From Acanthamoeba castellanii str. Neff (lineage: Eukaryota; Discosea; Longamoebia; Acanthamoebidae): a DNA stretch of 64,000 nt. The stretch lies in the NCBI RefSeq assembly GCF_000313135.1, contig NW_004457584.1, positions 212,768 to 276,767 on the forward strand. The letters run 5' to 3'. A program made the position numbers and the translations under genes. The notes beneath the pieces were generated by a model. The model worked only from the letters and a program-made list of their open reading frames with translations, was not told where the DNA came from and made no database searches. How positions within the stretch are numbered: position 1 is the first letter of the stretch; every line of letters begins with the position of its first letter. Below, piece after piece: positions 12,001-24,264 of this stretch.

Positions 12001-14139
12001 CGGTGAGCCGACTCGAGGCTGCCAAGGAGCTCGAAGCGGCTGCCAAACCGGTAAAGACGGCGAAGAAAAAGACCACCGTGACCGCCGCCGCCTCCGGCAG
12101 CAGCAGACAACGAAGCAAGGATCGGACGGCGGAGGACGAGCTGGCCTCGCTCTTTGCCGACCTCTCCTGTGGTGGCCGCGGTGACGTGGCGGACGAGATC
12201 GGCATCCTCGATTCGTCGATCAAGAGCCCGCAGGCCTCGGCGCCCTCCTGGCAGAAGCAGATCGACGCCCTGCTCCCCAAGGGGTGGACCGTCGTCTTCA
12301 TGGGACCGGCCCCCACCGGCAAGCACCTCCTCCTGGCCCGCGCGCGACCCGGCGCAGCCATGTCGACCGTGCGCATTCCCATCGCCCACGAAGGTTTGCC
12401 GCCCCTCCTGGCCATCGTGTCGTGCCGTGCCGTGCCGTGCCGTGCCGTGCCGTGCCGTGCCGTGTCGTGTCGTGTCGTGTCGTGTCGCATGTGTAATCAA
12501 GTGCGGGCCTGGTGTGCAGGTGGTGTGGAGGCGCTGTTGGGCGAGCACCGCAGCATCATCGCGGAGAACGACCAGGGGCTGAACGGGACGCGAGAACGCG
12601 GCGAGCAGAAGCGGACCTATACGGACGACGAGAAGCGGCAGTGGTGGAAGCAGCGACGGGGGCTGGACGCGCGCATGGCCACCCTCTTCGCCCAGATCGA
12701 GGCCTCGTGCCTGGGCTGTTGGAAGGGCCTCCTCCTCGGCCAACTCAAGGGCGACCTCCACCCCGCCAGCCTCGAAGCGGCCGAGCGTTTGACCAAGGTT
12801 CGCACAACTCGCCGCACATACCACACCAACCAGATACACCAGACACACCGCACACCACACGACACACGACACACAGCACACCAACTGAGGCTCACCGCGG
12901 TACAGGAAATCGAGGAGGAATCGGGGCAGTGTGTGGACGAGGCTCTGGTGCATGCGTGCATCGCCGCGAGCCCCAGCCTCAGCGATCAGGACCTCGAAGG
13001 CTGCCTCGAGCATCTCTTCTCCGGCAGCAAACCCTCCGCCGAGCTCTCCCGAATGGTTCATCTCCATCCCCATGCGTGCTGTGTGTCATGCGTGTTGTGT
13101 GTGCGCGTGCGGTGTGCCGTGCGTGTCGTGCGTGTGCCCAAGTAACGCATCGTTTCCTGGGGCGCCAGTTCGTGGAGCGGGTGCGAGAAGAGTACAAGGC
13201 GCTGGAGGCGGAGGGGCAGGACGAGGAGGGCAAGCCTGCCGAGGAGGGGCAGCCGCGGCGCAACGTGAGCCTGCTGGTGCTGGCCGGCTGGGCCGAGGAG
13301 CTCCCCTGGGAGGCCCTGCCCTTCGTGCGCGCCTCCAACCAGGCCATCTGCCGCATCCCCTCCCTCGCCCTCGCCCTCGCCCGCCTGCGACGAGCCGACG
13401 CCCAACCACGCGACGTACTCAACGTACGCCCTATCGCCCCCATCGTGTGTGCCACACACACAGTCACTCACCGCACACACCGCACACACCGCGCACAGGC
13501 TGGGGTCAATCTGTCGCGCACGCGGTACGTGCTCAACCCGTCGGGCGACCTGGGGCGGACGGAGCGCGAGTTCCACGGGTTCTTCCGGAAGAAGGGGTGG
13601 GAGGGCGTGGTCGGGCGGATGCCGTCGGCCGAGGAGCACCGGGCGGCCATCCGCGAGGCCCACCTGTTCGTCTACATGGGCCACAACGGCGGCGAGCAGA
13701 TCGTGGGCGGCCGCGCCGGCCTGGCCGACATCGAGGCCTCGGGCGTGGCCATGCTCGTCGGCTGCTCCTCCGCCCGACCCGCCCTCTGGGAAGGCCCCTC
13801 GGCCGCTCTCAGCTACCTCGTACCCTCATCCCCCATCCGCTCTCTGCTTGTGTGCGGTGGTGCGTGTGCGTGTGCGGTGTGTGGTGTGTGCGGTTTCTGA
13901 TGCGTGTTTGTGTGTGAATGCAGGTGGCTGGGTGTGCGGGCGTGGTGGGGATGATGTGGGACGTGTCGGACGGTGACATCAACCGATTCGCGATGGCGGT
14001 GATGGAGACGTGGCTCGCGCGGCCCGAGCTGTCGCTGCCCGAGGTGCTGCCCCTGGCTCGCGGCGCCTGCCAGCTGGCCAACCTCAACGCCGGCGCACCC
14101 GTCTACTACGGCCTCCCCGTCCACCTGGCTTCGCCCTGA
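6059..14139 (+). CDS. ESP1: separase (peptidase family C50)
   Basis: Separase is the caspase-fold cysteine protease that cuts the cohesin kleisin at anaphase onset. The ATG at 6059 opens MGDVYAEHQKLVALIGKKN. About twenty exons encode a long N-terminal helical, TPR-like superhelix with low-complexity acidic and Ser-rich linkers (8500-9040, 10860-10910, 11100-11160). The C-terminal protease domain shows NLSRTRYVLNPSGDL (about 13508-13552), the catalytic His in YMGHNGGEQ (His codon 13682-13684) and the catalytic Cys in MLVGCSSARP (Cys codon 13763-13765). The protein ends VYYGLPVHLASP with TGA at 14137. The residue after the catalytic His is Asn where many separases have Gly. No separate securin gene was seen nearby. 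The family call is firm; small N-terminal exons are less certain. Confidence 0.93.
9136..9158. repeat. (CA)n just before a separase splice acceptor
   Basis: A short pure CA run ends within a few bases of the 3' splice site of a separase intron, where a pyrimidine tract would normally lie. Confidence 0.75.
10451..10500. repeat. (CA)n/(CCA) microsatellite in a separase intron
   Basis: An interrupted CA run fills much of the intron between about 10447 and 10545. Confidence 0.75.
12421..12485. repeat. compound pentamer repeat (CGTGC)8(CGTGT)5 in a separase intron
   Basis: Eight perfect CGTGC units (12421-12460) pass directly into five perfect CGTGT units (12461-12485). The acceptor AG of the intron follows about 35 bases later. 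Confidence 0.95.
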
Positions 14140-14182
14140 GGCACGCAGCCAATTATCATGATTATTGTTGTTATTGCTGTCG

Positions 14183-14221
14183 TATTTATTTATGATTGAT
14201 ATCTCACATAAATAAATAAAT
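14183..14221. terminator. opposed AATAAA signals between converging separase and glycosyltransferase genes
   Basis: The stop codons of the two genes are only about 90 bp apart. On the plus strand AATAAA occurs at 14211-14216 and again at 14215-14220. On the minus strand AATAAA is read from 14190 to 14185. If both are used, the two 3' untranslated regions overlap. Confidence 0.5.
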
Positions 14222-14230
14222 GTTTAATAA

Positions 14231-15891
14231 TTATTGGGTGCTAATATGTTGGTCGAGCATGGCGTAGAGGTCTCCCGACACCTCGGGGTGCATCTTGCGC
14301 GTGAAGACGCAGTCCGACTCGACCAGCGCCTCGAAGTCCTTCGGACCGAAGAAGCACGGGAGCGGGCGTGCTCCCGGCTTCTGTGATTGTACCGCACCAC
14401 AACACACATTCGCGTTGGGTGAGGTTAAAGTCAACACCATCATCCAACAACAACCACCACCACCAACAACAACAACAACCAACACCAGCAACACCGCCGC
14501 CACCACCACCACAACACGCGGGCTGCAGGAAGCAAGGGAGTCGATGTGTACCGAGTAAAGGCATTTACTGTGCCATCGGAGGTATCGGCAGATTGGCTTG
14601 ACGGCGGGAGCAGCCGGGGCGGTGGCAGGCTGACGCGGCCGGAGTGGCCAAGCATTGCCCGTTAGTAGTGAAGTCCCAAAGTATGCAATGGTCACACTAC
14701 ACCGCACACGTCACGACACACAACACGACATGACACACACGACACGACACGACACGACACGACACGACACGACACGACACGACACGACACGACACGACAC
14801 GACACGACACGACACGACACATGCGACACCACACGACACCACGACACACACGACCGCGCGAATAGAAAGACAAGAGTACTCGCTGGCTCACGGTGATGTT
14901 GAAGGGACTGTTCATGAGCACGACTTGGAAGTACGACTCGTCGGGTATCTGCGCCTTGTCTGCGGCCATCGCCACCAGCACGTTGCGTGCGAACGCCGAC
15001 GTCAGCGCGTACTCGACGAACTCGCGCGTCAGCACAAACCACTGGAGGGTCGCAGCGTGTGCGGTCGTGCGTGTGCGTGTGCGGTTGTGCGTGTGCGGTG
15101 AGTGTACTGAAGCAGAATTGCCACGTCATGCCAGAAAAAGAGAGGAGTACCTGGGACCCGAACTGGTCGGGCTGGGTGACCCCCGTGGGCCAGCTCTTGA
15201 CCACGGCCAGCCGCTCGGCCTTGAAGGCCGGCACCTCGTTGGCCCGCTCCGGCCGCTCGCCGCCGTCGACCACGAAGTTGGCCCCGCGCCAGTAGGCCAG
15301 CCGCTCCACCAGGCGGGCCTGGCTCACCAGCGGGTAGGAGTCGCCCGAGAGGTTGATCGCGTAGTCCCACGGCCCGAAGGCCAGCAGCTCCTGCAGCCCG
15401 TCGAGCTCGTTCTGCACCAGCCCCAGCGAGCCCCACTCGGACCGCACGTTGGCCCGCACCACTTTCACGTTGTTGTCTTTTTCGTTGTTTTTGTGGTGGT
15501 CTTTTTGAGAAGATAAGAAATCGTCGAGTGCGCGCCGGGCGCGGTGGTCCATGTTCTGGTCGACCACGATGACGTAGTAGAAGTCCGGGTGGTAGATGGC
15601 GGGCAGCAGGCGCTGCGCGGCGAGCACGGAGTCGTGCGAGTGCACGAGAATGAGGTAGGCCAGCCGCAGCTTCGCGGACCCCGAAACATGTGGGTGGGTG
15701 CGCACCCAACTCGAGACGGGCGGAGTGGTGGACGATGTGGTGGTGGTGGGAGTGGGCTTGCGGGGGCCGAGGGGTCCGGAAAGACAGGAGATGAGGAAAA
15801 AAACGGTGATGGTGAGGAAGATGAGAGGGAGCAAGCGCCGGGAGAGTGGTGGCATTAGCATTCTTCGTGCAGCTGCTGGTGGGGAGAACAT
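14231..15891 (-). CDS. core-2/I-branching-type glycosyltransferase (family GT14)
   Basis: This is a predicted type II Golgi membrane glycosyltransferase. From the ATG at 15891 a short basic cytoplasmic segment precedes one membrane anchor (LLPLIFLTITVFFLISCLS), then a Thr/Pro/Ser stem. The lumenal domain follows the family 14 pattern: LRLAYLILVHSHDS, a FYYVIVVDQNMD nucleotide-sugar region, WGSLGLVQNELDGL, the WDYAINLSGDSYPL signature, and further exons QWFVLTREFVEYAL and IPDESYFQVVLMNSP. The last exon ends in GDLYAMLDQHISTQ and TAA at 14231. The family contains both N-acetylglucosaminyl- and xylosyltransferases, so donor and acceptor cannot be named. The frame stays open upstream of 15891 but without an ATG. 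Confidence 0.85.
14741..14820. repeat. perfect (GACAC)16 pentamer array in a glycosyltransferase intron
   Basis: Sixteen uninterrupted GACAC units, 80 bp, lie inside an intron of the minus-strand glycosyltransferase gene, where they read GTGTC. Degenerate copies extend on both sides. Confidence 0.97.
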
Positions 15892-16544
15892 GTTGTCTAC
15901 GTGGACAACGGTGCTCTTCTTCCTCACTTCGCTACTCCTTCCTGGTTGGTTTTAGCTCCGATCCTCCACGTAATGTTTGGAATGCCACCCTGCGAGAAAT
16001 GGCAGTCCACATATTTCTCTGCAGATTTCTCAACTCCTTCTTTTCATGATTTTCTTGACAGGCTTTGGCACATCTTGTGGCTCTGTCCTTCAGTAGAATT
16101 GATTGCTGCCAATTTCCAGGTGTTCATCAGGAGGGGAATTGCTGACAAGCCAATCTATGGTGTGCCAACAAAGAACCTGTGGCTAGATCAAACATGGGTG
16201 AATGGACTGACAATGTAGTTTACAAATATAAAGCCTCAAATATGAAATCAAGGCATATAGAAATGGCATCATACAGTTTTTCTGATATGTAGGATCACAG
16301 CATTAGCCTTTTCCCTGGTTTTTGAGCTAACTTCACAGTGTCACTGGCATTAGAACTTGCCTTGTCCAACCCCTCTGCGACACACATTGAGTGAAACAGG
16401 GAAGAAATGTCGTGGAGGAGCGAAGGAGAAGAACAAAATTTGCTGCCCCGATTTTGGTGGGAATTCTTGAGTGGTAATTCTTCGTGTGCCTGCGTTCGCC
16501 AGTACAACGCGCAATCATCTCTACCCATCCACACTCACAGCGAC
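15892..16544. other. intergenic region between glycosyltransferase and PGK
   Basis: This 650-bp stretch lies between two divergent genes and must hold both promoters. It is clearly AT-richer than its surroundings between about 15950 and 16440. A plus-strand open frame (15901-16218) has a non-repetitive but unrecognised translation that ends VPTKNLWLDQTWVNGLTM; it overlaps the presumed promoter and I do not call it a gene. Confidence 0.5.
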
Positions 16545-18164
16545 ATGGGCAAACTCAGCATCGATCAGCTCAAGCTCGAGGGCAAGCGCGCTCTCATCAG
16601 GTACCAATTCAGCCCAAATCGCAGAGGTAGCCTCACTACACTTTAGAGATTTGTATGATTGACTCGCTACGCTTCGCTCTAGGGTTGATTTCAACGTCCC
16701 CTTCGATGAGGGTAAGATCAGCAACACGCAGCGCATTGAGGCCGCACTGCCCACCATCAACTACGCTCTCGACCACGGCGCCAGCGTCGTCCTGATGAGC
16801 CACCTCGGTCGTCCTGACGGCCTGCCCAAGAAGGAGTTCTCACTCCGCCCCGTGGCCGAGGCTCTCAGCAAGTTCCTCAAGAGGTGCAGCTCCCCAGCTA
16901 GTGTAGAATCTCATTGTAGAGCGATTAATCATCTGACTCGCTCTCATTTTGGTGCATTGCCAGGGACGTCAAGTTCCTGGATGACTGCGTGGGTCCCGAG
17001 GTCGAGGAGGCTTGCGCCAACATCAAGCCCGGTACGTCTCCTCTTCATCCATCCATCCATCAAAGCATCTACAGGAAGCATGCACCTCGGGATCTCATGC
17101 GCTACGCGCTACTCGCTTCTTGTGCTACGTGGTGCACCACAGGTGAGGTCATCCTGCTGGAGAACCTCCGCTTCCACATCGAGGAAGAGGGCTCTGGCGT
17201 GGACGAGGAGGGCAAGAAGGTCAAGGCCGACCCGGCCAAGGTCGAGGAGTTCAGGAAGTCGCTCACCAAGCTCGGCGACGTGTACATCAACGACGCCTTC
17301 GGCACTTGCCACCGCCCCCACAGCTCGATGGTGGGCGTCGACCTGCCCCGCGCTGCCGGCTTCCTCGTCAACAAGGAGCTCAAGCACTTCGCCGAGATTC
17401 TCGAGAAGCCCGAGCGCCCCTTCCTCTCCATCCTCGGCGGGTAAACACAACACGCGCACAACTCACCACCGCACACGCACACGCCGCACGATGACACGTG
17501 TCTAATCGTATCATGTGTGGAACGCGCGCGCAGTGCTAAGGTGAGCGACAAGATCCACCTGATCAACAACCTGCTCGACAAGGTCGACGAGATGATCATC
17601 GGCGGCGGCATGGCCTACACCTTCAAGAAGGTGGTCTACAACGTCGAGATTGGCAAGTCCATCTTCGACGAGGGCGGCGCCAAGATCGTGAAGGACATCG
17701 TCGCCAAGGCCGAGAAGAACGGCGTCAAGCTCCACTTCCCCGTCGACTACGTCACGGCCGACAAGTTCAGCAAGGACGCCCAGGTGGGCCAGGCCACCGA
17801 CGACGAGGGCATCCCCGAGGGCTGGCAGGGCCTCGACGTCGGCCCCAAGTCCCGCGCGCTCTTCCGTGAGGTCGTACTCCGGGCCAAGACCATCGTCTGG
17901 AACGGACCCGTCGGCGTCTTCGAGTTCCCCTCGTTCGCCGAGGGCTCCAAGGACCTCCTCTCCGCCGTGGTCGAGGCCACCAAGAACGGCGCCACCAGCG
18001 TCATCGGCGGCGGCGACACCGCCACCCTGGTCGAGCAGCAGGGCGCCATGGACAAGGTCAGCCACGTCTCCACCGGCGGCGGCGTCTCCCTCATGCTCCT
18101 CGAGGGCCAGGAGCTGCCCGCCGTCACCGCCCTCTCCGACGCCAACATCGCCGCCAGCCTCTAA
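16545..18164 (+). CDS. PGK: phosphoglycerate kinase
   Basis: This enzyme transfers phosphate from 1,3-bisphosphoglycerate to ADP in glycolysis. Five exons are clear: 16545-16600, 16683-16883, 16964-17031, 17143-17440 and 17534-18164. They give an ordinary full-length PGK of about 415 residues. Visible motifs are RVDFNVP (substrate-binding Arg/Asp/Asn), [22 protein letters not shown], the LGGAKVSDKI hinge, the NGPVGVFE nucleotide loop and the C-terminal GGGDT plus STGGG. The protein ends DANIAASL with no peroxisomal SKL-type signal, and no organelle leader precedes [18 protein letters not shown], so it is probably cytosolic. The ATG fits the usual PGK N-terminus and every join keeps frame. Confidence 0.97.
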
Positions 18165-18234
18165 GCTTCAGCTAAGCGCAAGTGCCAAGAGGCAGCTTTA
18201 GGAAATGAAAACGTTTCTTGATTCGTTCTTTTCC

Positions 18235-21200
18235 TTACGAAGGAGGAGGCTGGCGGAGGGAGCGGGCGAGGTATTCGACGACGAAGCCGATGCGGTTGGC
18301 CTCGGTGGTGAGCTCGGCGTCGTCGACGAGGCCGTCCTCGAGGCGCTGCTTGAAGGTGGTCAGCCGGGCGCGCATGCTCGCCACCAGCCCGAGCGCCGCC
18401 TGCCGTCGCCCAAGCAGCTCGCGCTCCTCCTCGGCCCGTCCGTCGCTGCCGGCGCCAACGCTGATCCACGCCCCGCTCCGTCGCCACGCACCTGCGCCGC
18501 CGCCGTCCTGGTCGTGGTCGGTGTCGGCCACGCTGCCCAGGGTCGAGGCCGCGCTGTAGAGGATGGCGTTGACGGATCGTATGCGCCGCAGGAATGCCAC
18601 CTTCTCGTGCTGTGGCAGCGATCGCACCTGCGCGCGCCACGGCGGCGAAGACGTTGATGACGATGATGAAGATGACGATGAAGAAGATGAAGCGGCTGAT
18701 GACGATGTTGACGATGGTGAAGGTGACGACGGCGAAGAGGCGGACGAGGGGAGGAGGTCCTCCATCATGGCCTCGCAGAGGGCGAGCTGGTCCTGCATGG
18801 CCGCCACGAGGTGGGCCACCCGCTCGATGGTCTGCGAGATCATCGTGAACCGCGCGTACACGCTCCCGCGCCTCTCCTCCTCTTCCTCCTTGTCTTCATC
18901 CGCTTCATCATCATCGTCTTCCTCCGCTTCATCATCACCGTCAAGGCTCTTCTTCTTCTTCGTTGTCGTCTGGCTCGTCGTGTGCTCCTTCTTGGAGCCG
19001 ATGACGATCTGACATCGGAGCCCCTCGCCCTCCTCCTTGCTCCGGGGCCTCCGCCCGTCGTCGTCGCCCGTCGCCACCGTCCAGTCACCGGTGTCCGCTT
19101 CACCGCCGCCGCCGGGCAGGTGGTTGATGGTCACCGACCGCCGCCGCGACCACATGGGCGAACACACCCGCAGCGATGTCGCGCCCGATGACGACGCCTT
19201 CACCAAGGGAGCGTCCCTGTGCACACGCCCGTCAGCCGCTTGCGCACGCGCACGCGCACCACCGCACACGACACACGCACCACACACACACACACCCACC
19301 CACACACACACACACACACGACACGCGCGGTAGTAGCTACATACGCCGAGGCGAGCAGTTTGGCGTTGGGCGCGGAGGAGGAGGACGGCGAGGAGGCGAG
19401 GGTGCGCGAGCAGCGGGTCGAGCGGCTCGAGCCGAGCTGCAGGCCGCTCAGCCGGGCCGTCGGCGGCGAGCGGATGAGGAAGGCGGCCAGCGAGGCGCCC
19501 TTCACGTCGCCCTCAGCCGCGCTCCGCACGTCCAACGCCCGCACGTTCCGCCGCTTCGACGAGGCTCCGCCCGCACGTGCCGCCGCCTCGTCGACGCAGC
19601 CTTTGCTGACGTGGCACGACGATGATGATGACGTCACCGCCACGTCGACCTCGGGCTCGTCGCGGGGGGAGGGCGGGGTGGCGGGGAGGGGCTTGTCGGG
19701 CTTCGGCGGCTTTCGCCCGATTGACGGCCCGTTGGCGCCGCCCCCGCCGTTCTCATTTGATCGTTCAGCGCCGTTGGTGGTGGCGTTGGTGGCGCCTCCT
19801 CGCGTACCGAGCGAGGGCCGCATGGTCGCGTAGCCCGTCCACACCGCTGTCGGGGCCACCGTACGCTTCTTCTCGGTCATCGATGCTGCGCACCACCGCA
19901 CACGCACGCACGACACACAACACGCACCACCGCACGCACACGCGTTATGATGAAAAGAAGAAGATGATGATGATGATGTGAGAGGATGAGGAGGGCGACG
20001 AACCACGGATGGCGCGGGCGCGACGGGCGTCGGGGGAGAGGCTGGCGGCGCGCGTGGCGTGTCGGATGTCCTCCACGGCTGCCCGCACGCGCTCCAGGTC
20101 CTTCCCCTCGCATGCGTCCTGAGTACATGAAACGACACGCACACGCACACGCGCGTCAGGGCTCGGCCTCTCGGTCTCTGGGCGAGCGGCGGCAGTACCG
20201 CGGGAACCCAGGAACGCGTCGGGGCGGGGGCTGCAGCGGAGTGGTGTGGTGGCCGCGGCGATGACGAGGGCTTGTGGAGGCGCGGCGAGGTGGGCGGCGA
20301 GTTGATGGGGGACACGACGGACGACAACGACGACGCGGCGGACGCGGAAGCAGCATACGACGACGACGACGAAGAGGAGAGCTTGGTGTAGAGGAGGACA
20401 TCGAGGTCGCGCTCGAGGTCGTCCTGCCGCCGCTTGCCGTGAAGCTCTTCCGTCCCCATGTCGTACCACTGCATGCGTGTCGTGTCGTGTCGTGTCGTGG
20501 GGCGACCCCCCAACCACGAGGCGGCGTGTAAATACGAATGGAAAACACGGAGGGGAGGAGGGATGGAGAAGGGGGCAAACCTTGGCGAGTCCGTTGATGT
20601 AGCGGAGGAAGAGGCCCAGCTGGCCCTCCATGTCGGTCGCCGCCTGCGTCACGATCTTCAACTTGAGCAGCTTCGACAATATCTCCTCCCCATCTACACA
20701 CCACCCACGCCATCAACAACGTGAGTCTCAACATTTTGTACAACATTGCAAAAAAATAAAAATAAAAATACAACATCAAACAAATAAAAATAAATATGCA
20801 CCGATTTTTTTACTACACGCTTTGTTATTTGCTGTTTGTTAGTTCAATAATAATAAAAAAAGTATAAAAGTGTTAAGAGAGAAAATACCTTTGATGAGGG
20901 GGCGGACGAGGGAGCGGCAGGAGTTGTCGAGGTGGGCGGCGGGGGCGAAGGGGGAGGCGTAGGCCTTGCAGGGCGGCATGTCCCGCATGTAGTCCCGGAT
21001 CCGGGCCAGCAGCGGACCCGAGACCGCCACCTGCTGCGCCCTCTTCGGATTGGCCGCCACCTCCTGGTCCGTCACCTCCATCAGCGCCTTCAGGTCCTTC
21101 TCCAGCGTCACCTCCAGCACCCCGATCTGCAATCATCACACAATACACGACACACGACACAAACAAAACACACACACGCACACACGCACATGACACACGC

Positions 21201-23788
21201 ACACAACACGCGCGGGCATCAGGCGCGTGTCATTTTACTAAAATGGTTGGGGGGTGGGGGTACCTGGTAGAGGGCCTTGTGGCGGAGAAGCCGCAGCTTG
21301 TGGGCGAAGAGCCGCTGCGAGCCCGTCATCCGGGCCACGGCGCCTCGCATCCGCAGCCCCTCCTGTGTGGAAAAAAACACATGTTCAAGCCCCATATTCC
21401 CCCCCCCCAATCACCACGCGGTTGTCGACCAGGTGGTGGCCATGTGATGCCATAAAAGGAAAGGAAAATAAAAATAAGAGCAAAAAGGAAAGTGTACTCG
21501 GTTGTAGTGGTGGACGAGGTGTCCGAGCGGGAGGTCGTTGTGGTTGGGCGGCACGCCCTCCATTTGCACGCCCGGCGCCACATCTCCGAACTCGACCAAC
21601 ACTCTGCCGACATTCACACAACACACACGCGGCGGTGGAGGGTTGTGCGGATTTTTATTTATTAATTTATTATTTTTAAACTAAAATAAATTAAAACGAA
21701 ACAAGGAAATGGCGTACCTGAAGGCGGGTTCGAATTTGTGGTTCTTGTGGTCCTTGTGGGCGCCGTCGATCTGGGACTTCTTGAGGAGGAGCTGGTTCGA
21801 CGATCCGACGAACGAGCAGTGGAACCAAAACCGGAACAGCGTCACCTGCACCGCACCCACCCACGCGTGTCGACGTCAGTGATTGGTTGGCCACCCATTC
21901 CTTAACGCGCAACTCGGTATTGATGGGGGCGTACAGGTCGGCCCAGGATATCCCGGTAGAAGAACTCCATCTGACGACCACGACACACACACGACACACA
22001 CACCACACACACGACACAAGCGCACACGCACCACCGCACACGCACCACACGACCGTGCAGGGTTGGACGGCGTTGTGAGAAATTGGAGAGCGGCGGCAAC
22101 AGAGAGGTGGGGAGGAGGGTACTTTGACGGAGCCCGTGATGAGGACGTGGGCGGGGAACTGGAAGATGAGAGCCTCACGCGTCTCCCCCTTCACCTCCAC
22201 CACCGTCTTTTGCTACAGAAAATATGTAGACACACAACACGCATGGGTTGAGCAAATCGTTAGCTCTCGTGTGCGCGTGCGATTGCGTGCGTGAGAGTAC
22301 CATGGCATCTGCGCTGAAGATTTCGCGCATCTCTTTTTCGCCGTGCAGCAAGACCAGGACCCGGAATCCCAACGCTGCCCACCACCGCACACGCACACGC
22401 ACACGCACACGCGACCGACCATCAGCGGTCAGCTGGGCAGGGCAAGGCCGACCAGCCAAGGGTTGGGGTATAGGGTGGGTGGTGTACAGTGGTGGCGGAT
22501 TTTGGAGATGAGGGCCTTGGGCACCGTGTGGATGATGAGGGAGCGGAGCGCGAGGGAGACGTGCGGCACCGGCCCGTAGATCTTCAGTCGCTCGATGTAC
22601 TCCACGAAGCGTATCTGGCTGGGAATTGTCACCTGGGGACCCCACCGCACACACAGCACACGGCAAACACGAGCAACACACACGACACGCACGACACATG
22701 ACACGCGTTAGTTAGCCTCGTGCGTGTGCCTAACGCGCTCGGGTGGGTGTACCCCCTTCTGGTCCATGCAGCGGATGAAGGCGTAGAACTCGAGGGCCTC
22801 CTGTGCGGTCTCGCACAGCCCGGAGTACAGCATCCAGCACGTGATCATAAGCCCCGTGCGCCCCTGGCGTTCCCACACACACACACACACACACTCTCAC
22901 ACACACACACACACTCACACACACACACACACAACGAACATGCGTTAGTGCAACGCTAGTGTCACTGGTCAAATACGTGCGTGTGCGGCGGTGTGTCGTG
23001 TGCGGTGGTCATCGTGAGTGAGTGGGTGAGAGCACCTTGCCGGCCTTGCAGTGCACGGCGGCCACGTTGGATCGGTGCGAGTGCAGCCACACCTCCTGTC
23101 GTGCATAGGTCGTGCCAGCCAGCGACATGAAGTGTGAGGCGCCTGGCCGGGTACACAATGGACCACTTGGAACTGTGGGAAGGGCGACAAGGAGGCCGCA
23201 CCACAGAGTCGCAAAAGTTTTCGATGAGCTCGATGGTGGGGCAGTTGTGGTCATCGAACGGATACCGCTCCACTACGCAGTGACATATAGAGTATAGACG
23301 TAGAAGTGAATGAGATTGATCACAGGCAATGACTGGCATGGAGAGAAGGAGTGATCACGCACCGCGGCCGTGGAACTTTTCTTCCTTGTAGTCCCGCTCG
23401 GAGCAGAGGTTGTAGACCATGTAGTGATCGTGGTGGAATGTCTCGAAGAACCTGAAAAGAAAGGCCCAATAAATAAATAAATAGAAACGACAAAATAATA
23501 TACTGACTCTAAATATCAGTCAGTACCTTTGCACTTCGCTCATGGGGTTGCGATAGACCGACTCCAGACTCTCCGAGGGGAAGCCCTGTAAACAAAAAAT
23601 ACATTAATTAAAAATAACTAAATAGGCAAAAAATAAAGAAAGCGAAAGGATGAGAAGAGAAAACGACGCAAGGGGAGGGGGGGGCATACCATTGCGACGA
23701 CCTTGTCGGTGATGTAAGTGAGGTCGAGGTCGAATGAGTGCATCTGGTACCTCTTTTTGTTCTGCGAAACCAGCGTGCGCAGATTCAT
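18235..23788 (-). CDS. PTEN: PTEN-type PIP3 3-phosphatase with long C-terminal extension
   Basis: The N-terminal third is PTEN, which removes the 3-phosphate of PtdIns(3,4,5)P3. MNLRTLVSQNKKRYQ (ATG at 23788) holds the basic PIP2-binding motif and is followed by FDLDLTYITDKVVAMGFPSE, the P-loop HCKAGKGRTG (His, Cys, two Lys and Arg as in PTEN), GVTIPSQ and a C2 domain ending HKFEPAFRVLVEFGD. The frame then continues, exon after exon, through about 800 further residues: a predicted helical region (RLFAHKLRLLRHKALYQ; LFLRYINGLAKWYDMGTEELHG), Ser/Pro/Thr-rich and acidic or poly-Ser linkers, and a C-terminal helical block (about 18237-18900) that ends SLRQPPPS. I recognise no known domain in the extension. 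The phosphatase call is firm; exon joins in the extension are moderately sure. Confidence 0.88.
19268..19324. repeat. (CA)n/(CACC) microsatellite in a PTEN intron
   Basis: A CA-rich run lies in the intron between two extension exons of the PTEN gene and reads as (TG)n in the sense of the gene. Confidence 0.75.
22874..22934. repeat. (CA)n with CT interruptions in a PTEN intron
   Basis: About 60 bp of CA repeat with ACTC interruptions lie in the intron that separates the HCKAGK and GRTG halves of the PTEN active-site loop. Confidence 0.8.
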
Positions 23789-24264
23789 GGTTGGATTCGC
23801 TTCCGGAGGCGCCCAGCCCTCCCCTCTTCGTCTTTCGTGCGGCCGATCCTTCGAATCTCCGGAGGGCAAGTGTACTGGATGAGCTGAGCCGGACTGGCCA
23901 GTCTTCTTGTGTTGCCCTCCACGACGGCGAAGATAGCGCAGGCTGACGGCCAATGGCCAAATTCCTGATTTCTCACTTATTTGTGGTCAGCTGCGGCAAA
24001 GAGTGGCGAGACCCTCTCAGAGACGAAGATGGAGAAGGTGCCAACACCGTGGTAGCTTGAGCGTGGTCTACTTCGGGGGAGTAAGAGCATTTTTACAGCA
24101 AAGAACGCTAACAGGTGCGGCGGTCGGTGGCTTCGAAGATGATGAAGAGAGAAGGGGGATAGAAGAGATATTCACACAAATAGGGAGAAGAGGCCACAGA
24201 GCCCGCGTACAAGGATCGGCTGAGTGGAAAGAGGGCGCAGGTGCCGGAGGTGTGGCTTGCTGGG
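23789..24264. other. promoter-side gap between PTEN and DCN1-like gene
   Basis: These 476 bp lie between the PTEN start and the DCN1-like stop, both on the minus strand. They should hold the PTEN promoter and the DCN1-like 3' end. No gene or repeat is evident. Confidence 0.5.

Noticed and set aside
12512..13917. Overlapping long frames in the separase protease region
   Set aside because: Only one frame per exon carries the separase motifs; the others are Arg/Pro/Ala-rich shadows running through introns.
14741..14820. Pentamer array considered as a CRISPR array or satellite
   Set aside because: There are no spacers and the unit is five bases long. It is a microsatellite within an intron.
15901..16218. 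Plus-strand frame of 105 codons upstream of PGK
   Set aside because: It begins inside the promoter side of the glycosyltransferase gene, has no splice or start support and matches nothing I recognise.
18235..21500. PTEN extension considered as a separate downstream gene
   Set aside because: The junction AACCGA-GAGGGG keeps frame across a GT-AG intron and no good start codon with an upstream gap exists.
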